Assembly: GCA_012513815.1 (NCBI GenBank)
Contig: JAAZBM010000011.1
Span: 248,001-312,000, forward strand
Direction of reading: 5' to 3'
Source of the DNA: Candidatus Sumerlaeota bacterium
GTDB lineage: Bacteria > Sumerlaeota > Sumerlaeia > Sumerlaeales > Sumerlaeaceae
DNA length: 64,000 nucleotides
Below the pieces are notes generated by a model. It saw only the letters and a program-made list of their open reading frames with translations. It was not told the DNA's origin and did not search any database. The position numbers and the translations under genes are program-made. Below are positions 43,967 to 53,097 of this stretch, piece by piece; the stretch's first letter is position 1; each line of letters opens with the position of its first letter.

Positions 43967-44680
43967 ATGAACAGATACGACGAACCATATACCGGAATTC
44001 CTCTCGGCATTGAACTCAGCGGACTGCCTCAGCTTGTTCTCGAAAAGACTAAATCAGCAGTAGGCTGGGCGGTTTTGCGCAAGGTGATTGAGATGGACTG
44101 CGCGCAACACCCGTCGAGACCCGCCTATATCGAAGTCTCGGTCAAAGAACTTGCCGAACGCGCCGCCGTCACACCCGAGCAACTCCGCAAGGTCATCACG
44201 CCGCTCCGGAAACTGCACACAATCAAATGTTTCCTGCCGGACAACGACGAAGACACGGCTCTCTTTGAGATTTCAATTCCGTTGCAAGTGCCAATCGAAC
44301 GGGACGAAATCATCCAAAATGTCGAAAAGGCGTCGGGCAAAATCCCCACCAAACTCAGGTATATCGACAACCTAGAACCGAATCCGCAGGAAGACGCTGA
44401 TATGGATAAAACCACTGAAAAGGATTTGCAGGAAATTGTTGATACGTATTTGAACACAATTGGCACGAAAATTAATGTATTTATTGTTGATGAGTTAAGA
44501 CTGATGCAAAACCGTTATCCAATGCCGGCCATAAGAAAAGCCTTTGACCGGGCACGGAAAAACGAAGTGCGGTCACTCGCGTGGATAGCAAGCTGTCTGG
44601 CTCAAACCAGACGGAACAAAACGAAGACAAAAACTGATTATCAGGACCATACTGAAGACTGCGAGAATGAGGAATCATGA
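43967..44680 (+). CDS. DnaD-like replication initiation protein
   Basis: A 237-residue protein paired with a DnaC-like ATPase. The N-terminal half (about 1-100) looks like a winged helix (VSVKELAERAAVTPEQLRKVITPLRKL). After a charged linker the C-terminal part (about 145-215) resembles a DnaD/DnaB2 domain, with LRLMQNRYPMPAIRKAFDRA and SLAWIASCLA in place of the usual YIxxIL end. Such proteins help load the replicative helicase. The gene overlaps the helicase-loader gene by 4 nt, which supports a joint role. The assignment is by pattern and context, so moderate. DnaD is best known from Firmicutes. Confidence 0.68.
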   Translation: MNRYDEPYTGIPLGIELSGLPQLVLEKTKSAVGWAVLRKVIEMDCAQHPSRPAYIEVSVKELAERAAVTPEQLRKVITPLRKLHTIKCFLPDNDEDTALFEISIPLQVPIERDEIIQNVEKASGKIPTKLRYIDNLEPNPQEDADMDKTTEKDLQEIVDTYLNTIGTKINVFIVDELRLMQNRYPMPAIRKAFDRARKNEVRSLAWIASCLAQTRRNKTKTKTDYQDHTEDCENEES

Positions 44681-45414
44681 AGGACTCCAAAACAACTGAT
44701 AACAAGGAGATTACTATCGAGGCCGATGCCAACGATAAGGAGCTATGCCCCGTTTGCAAGGGCAAAGGGTTCGTAATCAACGACGACGGAACCGCGACGT
44801 GGTGCACATGCATGCAGCAGGATAACACGGAACGCCGACTGGTCGCGGCACGCATCCCCGCGAAGTACATGACACGAACCTTCGAATCGTTCACGCCTTA
44901 TTCGCCTCAGCTCAAGAAAATATATCAGGACGCGTTGAGATACGCCACGACATTCCAAAGCATCCGTAAGATCGACAAAAAAGGCCTCCTACTCACGGGA
45001 AGCGTCGGTACTGGGAAAACGCATCTGGCGGCGGCCATTTTGCGCAAGGTCATCTCGGATGGACACAGCGGACTCTTTTGGAATATCGTCGACTTTTTCC
45101 GCGAACTGCGCAGCACAATGAACAATGACGACCCCGAACATACCGAAGAAAGTATTCTCGTAAAGGCGCGGCAAGTTGACCTACTTGTCCTCGATGACCT
45201 CGGAACCGAGAAAACAACGGACTGGGTTTTGGACAGGCTCTATTTGCTCATCAACAGCAGATATCAGGATGATATGCCGCTCATCGTCACGACAAACCAG
45301 ACTCTGCCGGAACTCGCCGACCGCGTCGGGCAGCGCATCGTATCGAGACTTTCGGAGATGTGCTCGCACCTCAACATCAACGCAGAAGACTACCGCCGAA
45401 AGAACATGAAGTAA
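44677..45414 (+). CDS. DnaC/DnaI-like helicase loader ATPase
   Basis: A 245-residue AAA+ protein. An N-terminal zinc-binding knuckle (CPVC at 24-27 and CTC at 43-45) precedes the ATPase domain. Walker A is GSVGTGKT (108-115) and Walker B is LLVLDDLG near 172; sensor 1 is IVTTN and the arginine-finger region RIVSRLSEM follows. The zinc knuckle plus AAA+ layout matches DnaC/DnaI helicase loaders rather than IstB transposition helpers, and no transposase is nearby. The start overlaps the DnaD-like gene by 4 nt. Its stop abuts the convergent TatD fusion gene. Confidence 0.87.
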   Translation: MKDSKTTDNKEITIEADANDKELCPVCKGKGFVINDDGTATWCTCMQQDNTERRLVAARIPAKYMTRTFESFTPYSPQLKKIYQDALRYATTFQSIRKIDKKGLLLTGSVGTGKTHLAAAILRKVISDGHSGLFWNIVDFFRELRSTMNNDDPEHTEESILVKARQVDLLVLDDLGTEKTTDWVLDRLYLLINSRYQDDMPLIVTTNQTLPELADRVGQRIVSRLSEMCSHLNINAEDYRRKNMK

Positions 45415-46830
45415 TCAGCGGCTCAAATCTTCGTATGGACGCAGACGGAACTTAGCGCCAAGTTCGAGCGCCATTGCCCGAATTCCATCCGTCTCGCGAC
45501 CCGGCAAGCCCACCGCGGAACCAACACACTCGGGCAATTCTCGGGCAGCATCGCGGACGAAATTCCGCATCGCATCCCACGCTTCATCCGGATGGTCAGG
45601 ACGATTCAGACGATTGTAATCTTCCTTGTTCGTCGCGTTCAGACTCACACTCACAACATCAACGATACCCTTCATGCGAGCGACACTGCCGGCGCCATTT
45701 ATCAAATCTGAATGGCCATTTGTGTTGATGCGAATCCGGCGCGCCCCATGCGCCTTGAGCCACTGGGCAGTCTTCAAGAGCAAATCAAGACGCAACGTCG
45801 GTTCGCCAAAACCGCAAAACACGACTTCCTTGAATCGCTCAAAATCCGGTCCCCAAGACTCAACCGCACGCTGAACCTCACTCTCGTCGGGGTCTTGTTC
45901 CATCTTCAGATTCCACCCATGAATCAGGGGTTTGTCGCGACGCGTACAAAACACACAATCGCAGGAACATCTGTTGCTCAACGCAATGTAAAGACTACGG
46001 CCAAGACAGTATGCGATCGCCGGAAGTTCGGGCAACCCCATCGCCCCATAAAGGCAACGGGCATTGCGTGTCGTCACTGCGGCAATCTCCTCCGGACTCT
46101 CGTGCCCGCCACGCAAGTCGGCAATAGCCTGCGCAATCAGCGGAATACTCGCAGGCGTGTTGGGTTTGCCGCGATACGGAACAGGCGACAAATACGGCGC
46201 ATCTGTCTCCAACACAAACGAATTCAAAGGCATCTCACGCACGGAGGCTTGAATCGCTTCCGACTTCTTGAAGGTCACGGAACCACCAACACCCATCAAG
46301 AAACCCATGGCTCGCAACTCGCGCGATTGCTCGGGAGTGCCAAACCAGCAATGGACAACGCCATAGAACAAACCATCCGAAACGAAACTATTCGTCCAGT
46401 CGCGCAAAATCGCAAGCGTGTCGTTCCACGCGTCGCGTGTATGGATGACCACCGGCAAATGCAACTCTCGCGCAATGGCAAGCTGCTCAAGAAATGCGCG
46501 ATGCTGCGATTCATGATCCGAGAAATCATAGTAATAATCCAGACCTATTTCGCCAATCGCGACGCACTTGCTCCCGGCACTCTTGACAAGCGCCCGCAGT
46601 TCATCCCCTGATGACGCAGTCCAGTCCTTGGCCTCGTGCGGATGACAACCAAGAGCGCCATAAACTTCGGGACGTTTCATCAAAGTTTCGCACAGCAACC
46701 GACTCTCGGCAAGCGAGGAACCTTGCACGACAACGCGACGCACACCCACCTGCAAGCAAGCCGCAAGCACATCATCGACACGACCTGAGTATTCTTCTTC
46801 ATCCAAATGCGCATGCGTATCAACAAACAT
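45415..46830 (-). CDS. TatD-type metallo-hydrolase fused to a radical SAM domain
   Basis: A 471-residue two-domain protein. The first (about 1-255) is a TatD DNase/hydrolase with a full metal set: THAH (His6, His8), Glu94 in GEIGLDY, His130, His160 and Asp210 in ETDAPYLSP. The second (about 275-471) is a radical SAM domain with Cys288, Cys292 and Cys295 (CSCDCVFC) and CGFGEPTLR, matching the TatD-linked radical SAM family usually encoded as a separate neighbour. Fusion implies a joint, still unknown function. ATG 46830 fits the TatD N-terminus; an upstream ATG at 46863 is possible. It follows ruvA in the same direction. Confidence 0.87.
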   Translation of the reverse strand: MFVDTHAHLDEEEYSGRVDDVLAACLQVGVRRVVVQGSSLAESRLLCETLMKRPEVYGALGCHPHEAKDWTASSGDELRALVKSAGSKCVAIGEIGLDYYYDFSDHESQHRAFLEQLAIARELHLPVVIHTRDAWNDTLAILRDWTNSFVSDGLFYGVVHCWFGTPEQSRELRAMGFLMGVGGSVTFKKSEAIQASVREMPLNSFVLETDAPYLSPVPYRGKPNTPASIPLIAQAIADLRGGHESPEEIAAVTTRNARCLYGAMGLPELPAIAYCLGRSLYIALSNRCSCDCVFCTRRDKPLIHGWNLKMEQDPDESEVQRAVESWGPDFERFKEVVFCGFGEPTLRLDLLLKTAQWLKAHGARRIRINTNGHSDLINGAGSVARMKGIVDVVSVSLNATNKEDYNRLNRPDHPDEAWDAMRNFVRDAARELPECVGSAVGLPGRETDGIRAMALELGAKFRLRPYEDLSR

Positions 46831-46902
46831 GCAATCGCCTGACAAACGCTTATTTTCTGTCATTCCAAATAACTTCTTTCAAAACTTCTTTTCCGGTGAG
46901 GC

Positions 46903-47556
46903 TCAACGATAACGCAACGCCAGACGAATCAGCGCGTCGAGCGTCGCATCGGAACCAAGCTCCTTGGCGGCCTTAACGACGGACTTCTCCGCGACCGCAT
47001 ACTTACAATCAAGCGCAACAAGCGCGTCAATCGCGTCGGCAATCTGCGACGTGGCAACCGGCTTGGTTCCGTCATCAACGGCATCGGGAGAATCTGAAGC
47101 CGCTGCGGCGCTATCGTTCTTGGACATCGATGCAGCCGGAATCACACGCAAGAATTTGACCATCTTCTCGCGCAACTCGACAATCATCTTCTCCGCCGTC
47201 TTGCGCCCAATCCCCTTCACCTTGGAAATTTTTTGCAAATCTTCGGTCACAATCGCGTTCGCGAGTTCGGACGATTTCATCTCGGACAAAATCATAATAG
47301 CTGTGCGTGGGCCAACACCCGAAACACTGATAATCAAATCGAACATTTCACGGTCTTTCTCGCTCAAAAACCCGTAGAGGCGAATCGCGTCTTCCTGCAC
47401 ATGCATGTGAATATACAGTTCGACATCGCTGCCGACCCGCGGCAAAAGCTCCGTCACTGACAGCGGAATCTCGACACCATAGCCAACCCCACCGCACACA
47501 ACCACCGCATGAAAAGGCTTGCTGGACAGCAGACGACCCGATAAATACTCGATCAT
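46903..47556 (-). CDS. ruvA: Holliday junction branch migration protein RuvA
   Basis: A 217-residue protein that binds four-way DNA junctions as a tetramer and directs the RuvB motor. The N-terminal OB fold (MIEYLSGRLL, GVGYGVEIPLS, YIHMHVQEDAIRLYGF), two helix-hairpin-helix motifs (ISVSGVGPRTAIMIL, VKGIGRKTAEKMIVEL) and the C-terminal RuvB-contact domain (ADAIDALVALDCKYAVAEKSV) are all present. The start overlaps the end of gspB by 4 nt. ruvB is absent here, and ruvC lies apart at 54188. Confidence 0.94.
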   Translation of the reverse strand: MIEYLSGRLLSSKPFHAVVVCGGVGYGVEIPLSVTELLPRVGSDVELYIHMHVQEDAIRLYGFLSEKDREMFDLIISVSGVGPRTAIMILSEMKSSELANAIVTEDLQKISKVKGIGRKTAEKMIVELREKMVKFLRVIPAASMSKNDSAAAASDSPDAVDDGTKPVATSQIADAIDALVALDCKYAVAEKSVVKAAKELGSDATLDALIRLALRYR

Positions 47557-48362
47557 CGTACCTTCACCACAAAAGGCTCGCCGCCGTCAACCGACACCGT
47601 TACCGAGTCATGAGTGATTTTCGTCACGGTGATACCATTCTTCGTTTGTCCTTCGTGATGAATCTCACCATTGAGCATACACAGCCCCGTGCCCTTGGCG
47701 CCATCCGCCAAAATCGCGCTCACCGAAATCTCCGGCAGAGGTGTCGTTGTTGGTGTCGGAACAGGCGTGGCGGCTGGCGGTGGTGCCTGCATCGTCATCG
47801 GCGCGGCAATTGCGGGATTCGTTTGCGGAGTCATCATCGGCTGTTGAGCGACAGGTTGCGGATACTGCATCTGCCCCATCACCGGAAGTTCATTCATGCC
47901 CTGCACAGGCGGTAGCACTTGTGTTCCGCCAATCGGCAACTGCATCACAGGCGCGGGCGTCGGCATCATTGTTGCCGGTGTCGGGGTCGGAGGCAACGGA
48001 GCCGGAATCGGCGTCAGTTCGGGCGTTGGCATCGGAGTTGGCGTTGACACGACAACCTCGACTTTAGGCTGCGCCGAGGCGACATCACGGCTATTCGCGA
48101 CAGCGTGATTCGCGTAAAGCATATACAGCGCAAAAACCATCATCGCCATACTCAGGCAAACAAGGGTGCCCATCACCAACAACGGCAGCAAAATCTTCGT
48201 CTTGCCATGCCCGGCGGTATCGCGACTTGATGACTCAGGCAAACGCAACGACGTCAGGTTATTGACATCATCCGGCAATGGCGTAGGCTGACCCTCAGCG
48301 GCGGCGCGGGCGGCATCCTTTTCGCGTCGTGCTTTTTGCAGGGCTTCATAAATCAGACTCAT
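47553..48362 (-). CDS. GspB-like (ExeB) type II secretion assembly protein
   Basis: A 269-residue bitopic membrane protein. A cytoplasmic N-terminus (MSLIYEALQKARREKDAARAA, the conserved GspB start) leads to one membrane helix (about 57-82). A periplasmic Pro/Thr/Met-rich linker (about 90-210) precedes a small C-terminal GspB domain (about 210-269, SVSAILADG, MLNGEIHHEGQ, ITHDSVTVSVDGG). In known systems GspA and GspB span the peptidoglycan and place the secretin. Here gspA is 11 nt upstream, supporting the call. Stop overlaps ruvA. Confidence 0.85.
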   Translation of the reverse strand: MSLIYEALQKARREKDAARAAAEGQPTPLPDDVNNLTSLRLPESSSRDTAGHGKTKILLPLLVMGTLVCLSMAMMVFALYMLYANHAVANSRDVASAQPKVEVVVSTPTPMPTPELTPIPAPLPPTPTPATMMPTPAPVMQLPIGGTQVLPPVQGMNELPVMGQMQYPQPVAQQPMMTPQTNPAIAAPMTMQAPPPAATPVPTPTTTPLPEISVSAILADGAKGTGLCMLNGEIHHEGQTKNGITVTKITHDSVTVSVDGGEPFVVKVR

Positions 48363-48373
48363 CGATGCCCTCC

Positions 48374-50230
48374 TTACCAGCCTACCGCGTTATTCAGCTT
48401 CGGGCCCTCGCGCATGATGCGACTATTGACAATCATCAAAGTCAGAGGATCCAGCGAACCGGTATCAGGCAATCCATAGAAATTTTGCAGCGACTTCAGA
48501 CCCGTGCAGGTGTCAACATCATACACCCCGGTGATTTGCGAAGCGGGCATGCCATAATCGCGCAACAACTGTTGCAACGAGCGAATGCGCTCATTACGGT
48601 CACCGCGGGCGATACTGCCAAGCTGTTCGACATCGACAAACATCGCAGTGGCGCCAAGCCACTTCTTGTCAAGCGCTTCGACAGTCGTCGTGCTGACGCC
48701 CCACAGAGGGTCGCCAATGATAATTTGATTTCCGTCGGCCTTCAGTAGCACAACATACTCCGAACGCAGCGACGCCTTATCCTTTTCATCGAGCTTCAGA
48801 TGCACAATGACAGGCAAATTATACTTGAGAATCTTGCGAAGGTTACCCGGGACAGTGATATAACGGAAAGTCTCGTTGCTATCATCCATCGTCGTGGGAT
48901 TATCCATCTTGCTGACAACATCCATGTTGACGTGATATCCCCACATCTTGAGCATGCTCAACTTGCAAGCAGTCAGAGCGGCCTCTTTGTTATTGACACG
49001 AACGAGCGAAATATTGCGATGCTCATACACCCAGTTCGGAGCCGCGGCAAGACGAGTCCTATATTCCTCGGTGGTCGGTGTCGGTGTAACAGGAATAACA
49101 ACTTTCGGCTTGGACGAACCCTCAACGGGGACCGTCTCGGAAGTGTCCTTGCTATCGGCGTCAATCAGCGCTTGCAAGGGGTCGAGTGCCACCGGTTTCT
49201 GCGCGGCGATCCTCTCCTCAATCAAACCCGAATCATGTTTCTCCTTGACACTGGCCATATAAATCGCCGTTCCGACGGCAAACGCCACAACGCCCAAACC
49301 AATCAAAAGAATGATAATCAGCGACAGGGAATATCCCGAAAACACACGGCGCATCTGTTGCTTAACGGGGCTAAGGTCGGGCAAATTGAGACGTGCCCTA
49401 TGACGACGACTCCCCGAAGACTTGTCAACGCCAACTTCGGAGATGGCGCGATTCATGATACTGCCGTCAACGCTGTAACTGCCCACGGCATAACAACCCA
49501 ACAGTGCGCGGTCACAAACGACATTGATTTTTCGAGGAATACCATGGGTCGACGCATACATCCGCTTGAGGGCATCTTCGGTAAAATTGATATCAACCTT
49601 GGCACGGGCAACCTGCAAACGATACTTGATATAGTCAATGGATTCTTCATACGTCAGCGGCTGAATATGATAACGAACGCCGATGCGTTGATTCAGCTGT
49701 TCCAATTGCGGAAGCGAAAGAGTGTCGTTCAACTCCGGCTGACCAATCAGAATAATTTGAACAAGTTTGTCATTCTCGGTCTCAAGATTCGATAACAAAC
49801 GAATCTGTTCCAAAACAGACGGCTCCAAGGTCTGAGACTCATCGATGATGATGACGACATTTGTACCCTTGCGGTTCTCCGTCAGCAAAAAATCATTCAA
49901 CTCATCAAGCAACCCTTTTTTGGCATTATGATAACTCGGAATACCAAACTCATCATTGATTGCCTTGAGCAATTCCAGTTCACTCAAACCGGGATTCAAA
50001 ATCAGCGCGAGTTTGACATCCTCCTGCTGAAGGTCATGCACCAGTTTGCGACAAATTGTTGTCTTGCCGGAACCAACTTCGCCCGTCAACAAGATAAAAC
50101 CTTTGCGTTCGCGTATTCCATACACCAACGCGCTCAGCGCTTCGCGATACCGCTGACTTGGAAAAACAAACCGGGGATCCGGCGTTATGTTGAACGGAGG
50201 TTCCGCTAAACCAAAAAAGGTAGTGTACAT
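48374..50230 (-). CDS. GspA/ExeA-like AAA ATPase with C39-like and peptidoglycan-binding domains
   Basis: A 618-residue inner-membrane ATPase. The cytoplasmic AAA domain (about 1-270) has the ExeA start FFGLAEPPFNITPDPRF, Walker A GEVGSGKT (50-57) and Walker B IIIDESQ. A membrane helix (about 300-326) leads to a periplasmic part with a peptidase C39-like domain (about 395-530, IVHLKLDEKD, VLLKADGNQIIIGDPLWG) and a PG_binding_1 domain (about 540-610). This is the full ExeA layout. With GspB it should remodel peptidoglycan for secretin assembly. No secretin gene is in the window. Part of the minus-strand run with pfk and lipoate ligase. Confidence 0.9.
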   Translation of the reverse strand: MYTTFFGLAEPPFNITPDPRFVFPSQRYREALSALVYGIRERKGFILLTGEVGSGKTTICRKLVHDLQQEDVKLALILNPGLSELELLKAINDEFGIPSYHNAKKGLLDELNDFLLTENRKGTNVVIIIDESQTLEPSVLEQIRLLSNLETENDKLVQIILIGQPELNDTLSLPQLEQLNQRIGVRYHIQPLTYEESIDYIKYRLQVARAKVDINFTEDALKRMYASTHGIPRKINVVCDRALLGCYAVGSYSVDGSIMNRAISEVGVDKSSGSRRHRARLNLPDLSPVKQQMRRVFSGYSLSLIIILLIGLGVVAFAVGTAIYMASVKEKHDSGLIEERIAAQKPVALDPLQALIDADSKDTSETVPVEGSSKPKVVIPVTPTPTTEEYRTRLAAAPNWVYEHRNISLVRVNNKEAALTACKLSMLKMWGYHVNMDVVSKMDNPTTMDDSNETFRYITVPGNLRKILKYNLPVIVHLKLDEKDKASLRSEYVVLLKADGNQIIIGDPLWGVSTTTVEALDKKWLGATAMFVDVEQLGSIARGDRNERIRSLQQLLRDYGMPASQITGVYDVDTCTGLKSLQNFYGLPDTGSLDPLTLMIVNSRIMREGPKLNNAVGW

Positions 50231-50315
50231 GTGACTCCTGATTTACCAACAACTATGTGAACTTATAAAGGAAAAACAACCTCTATCAATTTATTAGAAT
50301 ACAACCGGAATGTCT

Positions 50316-51050
50316 TCATCTTGAAAGATATTGATATTGGGGCTGTTTTAGTAATGACGACAGTCGTGTTCTGACAGCCTCGGGGTAACCATTCGTCCCC
50401 CAATCCAATTGACCATCAACCGAAAATTGTTCACGCATGGCGCCTTTGAAACTGGCAACATCAATCGGGATATTACTCACAAAAGATTCATGCGATCGCC
50501 TTTCGCGCCACTGGGGTTGCACCGGAGGCTCAAGCAAAAGCGCCCCCATATCACCAATCGGAAAATCGTAGAGCAATGTTCCATGAAACAGCACCGCCTG
50601 ACGGGTACGCTTCTGCGCGTTGCCCGAAAACTTCCACAACCGACAAGCCAAATCGCTGACACCGCGAATCGCGACCGTCACATCCGAAACCGCCGCAACC
50701 GCATCCGCAACACGCGACAACAAATAATGATTCGTCGACGAAATCGTACTGACTTCCGGCGTCTGGGCCATGCTGAGAATCAGACTGTATGTCAGACACC
50801 CCGGCCCTTGCATAACCGTCCCGCCACCGCTGCACCGACGCATCACGGGAACCCCACGCCGCGCGCATTCATCCCAGTTGACATCCGCATCGGCATCCAT
50901 TCCAGAACCACCGACAACGAAGTACTCCGGACTCTCCCAAAAACGCAGAACCTCATCAGACAAAATTCCCTCGTCGAGACATCTCAATAATGTCTCGTCG
51001 AGGGCAAGATTTTCTGCCGGAGTCGGTAACGACAAATCCAGTAGCAGCAT
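50316..51050 (-). CDS. Lipoate--protein ligase family protein
   Basis: A 244-residue protein of the BPL/LplA/LipB superfamily. PTPAENLALDETLL, LRFWESPEYFVVGG and the signature RRCSGGGTVMQGPGCLTYS match lipoate ligase A-like proteins that transfer lipoate or octanoate to E2 or GcvH domains. The catalytic Lys common to LplA may be within DLACRLWKFSGNAQKR. It lacks the C-terminal accessory domain of full LplA, so it may be an octanoyltransferase (LipM/LipL-like) or need a partner. Lies 20 nt after pfk. No lipoyl-acceptor gene nearby. Confidence 0.83.
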   Translation of the reverse strand: MLLLDLSLPTPAENLALDETLLRCLDEGILSDEVLRFWESPEYFVVGGSGMDADADVNWDECARRGVPVMRRCSGGGTVMQGPGCLTYSLILSMAQTPEVSTISSTNHYLLSRVADAVAAVSDVTVAIRGVSDLACRLWKFSGNAQKRTRQAVLFHGTLLYDFPIGDMGALLLEPPVQPQWRERRSHESFVSNIPIDVASFKGAMREQFSVDGQLDWGTNGYPEAVRTRLSSLLKQPQYQYLSR

Positions 51051-51070
51051 CGGATTAAGCCTCGGAAAAA

Positions 51071-52168
51071 CTAATCACCAAAGCAAGTGCCGATGGACTT
51101 CGCGAAACGAATCAGCGGATCATCCGGCTGAACAAGTTTCAACGACGAAACGGCCTCTTCAATGGGAACCGCCGTTATCAGTCCCTTCTGCCACGCGCTC
51201 ATCATACCCCACGCGCCATCGAGAACAAGCTCGGCAGCCTTGAAGCCAAACTGTGAAGCAAGAATCCGATCGCGACTCGTGGGAGAACCGCCACGCTGCA
51301 AGTGACCAAGAATCGTCGCACGAGATTCGATACCCAAACGAGCCTCAATCTCGGCCGCAACCTTCTGCGAAATACCACCAAGACGAATCGGGTCATGGCT
51401 GTTCTTGACTTGGCGTTCGATGACGAACTCACCATTGAGCTTCGCCCCCTCACTCACCACAACAATCGAGAAGCGCTTGCCTTCCTGTTTGCGTTCCTGA
51501 AGGTATTCGCAAACCTTTTCCATCGAGAACGGAATCTCGGGCAGCAGAATGACATCACCGCCACCGGCAACACCGGCATGCAGCGCCAGCCACCCTGCGT
51601 AACGACCCATAACCTCGACACACATCGCACGGTGATGGCTCATCGCCGTACTGTGAAGACAGTCAAGGCTAGTCGTCGCACGCTGAACAGCGGTATCAAA
51701 ACCAAAGGTCACATCGGTCGCGTTCAAATCATTGTCAATCGTCTTGGGAACACCAATACACTTGACATTTTTCTCTTTCATAAAGCGAAGCGACATCGAT
51801 TGCGAACCGTCGCCGCCAATCACCACAAGACCCTCGCAGCCAAGCTCTTCCAGAATCTCGACACAACGGTCACTATAATCGGCCGGCTTTGCGTCGGCGT
51901 CATCCATGTGGTTAGGCGGAATCCATTCAAAGGGGTTATCTTTGTTGCTTGTGCCAAGAATAGTCCCGCCCAAAGTCAGGATGCCGGACAAATCCAAATT
52001 GCTCAAAATCCGATAACGACGTTGGAGGACTCCTAAGAATCCATCTTCAAAACCAACAATCTCATAACCGTTAGGAATGAGTGATTTTCCGACCGCGCGC
52101 AAAACCGCATTCAGCCCGGGGCAATCGCCGCCAGCAGTAAGAATACCAATGCGTTTTTTACAAGACAT
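51071..52168 (-). CDS. 6-phosphofructokinase
   Basis: A 365-residue glycolytic kinase that converts fructose 6-phosphate to the 1,6-bisphosphate. GILTAGGDCPGLNAVLRA (8-25), IGGDGSQ (117-123), PKTIDNDLNATDVTFGFDTA (141-160) and the MGRYAGWLAL sugar-binding helix are present. GGDG, with Gly at the site equivalent to E. coli Gly104, argues for ATP as phosphate donor, while PKTIDND, with Lys where ATP enzymes usually have Gly, is typical of the PPi-related clade. ATP use is therefore likely but unproven. First gene of the minus-strand run that continues to the TatD fusion. Confidence 0.9.
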   Translation of the reverse strand: MSCKKRIGILTAGGDCPGLNAVLRAVGKSLIPNGYEIVGFEDGFLGVLQRRYRILSNLDLSGILTLGGTILGTSNKDNPFEWIPPNHMDDADAKPADYSDRCVEILEELGCEGLVVIGGDGSQSMSLRFMKEKNVKCIGVPKTIDNDLNATDVTFGFDTAVQRATTSLDCLHSTAMSHHRAMCVEVMGRYAGWLALHAGVAGGGDVILLPEIPFSMEKVCEYLQERKQEGKRFSIVVVSEGAKLNGEFVIERQVKNSHDPIRLGGISQKVAAEIEARLGIESRATILGHLQRGGSPTSRDRILASQFGFKAAELVLDGAWGMMSAWQKGLITAVPIEEAVSSLKLVQPDDPLIRFAKSIGTCFGD

Positions 52169-52261
52169 AATCTAAATCCTTTCTGTGTGGCTATTCTTGC
52201 GTCTAACCTGATTTATCATGGTATACAACAAGCATGAATCTTCCACACACACTTTATGATG

Positions 52262-52918
52262 TCAGGAGTTAGAGTTCTTCCGCTTCTCGTTCCAATGTTT
52301 GACGACTTCATAGACAATCGGAAGGCACGAAATCGCGATGATACCAAGGACGACATAAGTGAAGTTGTTCTTGACAAATGGCAGCTCGCCAAAGAGATAA
52401 CCACCCCACAGGAAAACGTTGACCCACAGAATTCCGCCGACGACATTATAGTGCGCAAAATCCAAATAGGTCATTTTCCCAACACCGGCCATAAAGGGCG
52501 CAAGTGTGCGAATTACCGGCACAAAACGGGCAATCACGATGGTCTTTTTCCCGTACTTATCAAAGTAACGGTGTGTCGCGTCCAAGTGTTCTTTCTTGAG
52601 CAATCGTCCTCGATTCTTCTCAACAAAAGCCGGGCCAAGATACTTCCCTATCGAGTAGTTGCATGCGTCGCCCAGAATTGCAGCCACACACAAAATCAAG
52701 AGAACAACCGCAACATTGAAATCGCCCTTGCCTGCGAATATTCCCACGGCAAAGAGCAACGAATCACCGGGCAAAAAGGGCGTCACAACCAAACCTGTCT
52801 CGCAAAAAATGATGATAAACAACAACGCCATCGTCCATACACCATAAGCACGAATGATTTCGCCAAGATGAACATCGATGTGCATGAACAAGTCAAACAA
52901 GTAGGAAACGGTTTCCAT
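52262..52918 (-). CDS. DedA family membrane protein
   Basis: A 218-residue integral membrane protein of the DedA/SNARE-associated family, linked to undecaprenyl-phosphate or phospholipid flipping. FCETGLVVTPFLPGDSLLFAVG carries the conserved acidic and Gly-Asp residues, GDACNYSIGKYLG is the second family block, and FARFVPVIRTLAPFMAGVG (here VIARFVP) supplies the conserved Arg residues. About five hydrophobic segments. Monocistronic, divergent from the PLP enzyme across about 180 nt with no recognised site. Confidence 0.91.
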   Translation of the reverse strand: METVSYLFDLFMHIDVHLGEIIRAYGVWTMALLFIIIFCETGLVVTPFLPGDSLLFAVGIFAGKGDFNVAVVLLILCVAAILGDACNYSIGKYLGPAFVEKNRGRLLKKEHLDATHRYFDKYGKKTIVIARFVPVIRTLAPFMAGVGKMTYLDFAHYNVVGGILWVNVFLWGGYLFGELPFVKNNFTYVVLGIIAISCLPIVYEVVKHWNEKRKNSNS

Positions 52919-53097
52919 AAATTCCTCAGTATTCTATTTCTGTATTATCCTGATAATACATCGTGCAAAAGTAACAATAATCCATTACTTTGTTCAGTCG
53001 CCCACTCAACCATGCGAGACAACAAAATGTTTTTCAAATACTTATCGAAATAATAGTTTCGCCGCCCTCATACTTTAATATTAGCAGGAGACTAAAG

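Noticed and set aside
52919-53097. Possible SAM or cobalamin riboswitch before the Cys/Met PLP enzyme
   Set aside because: No conserved box or stem pattern was visible in the 180-nt leader.
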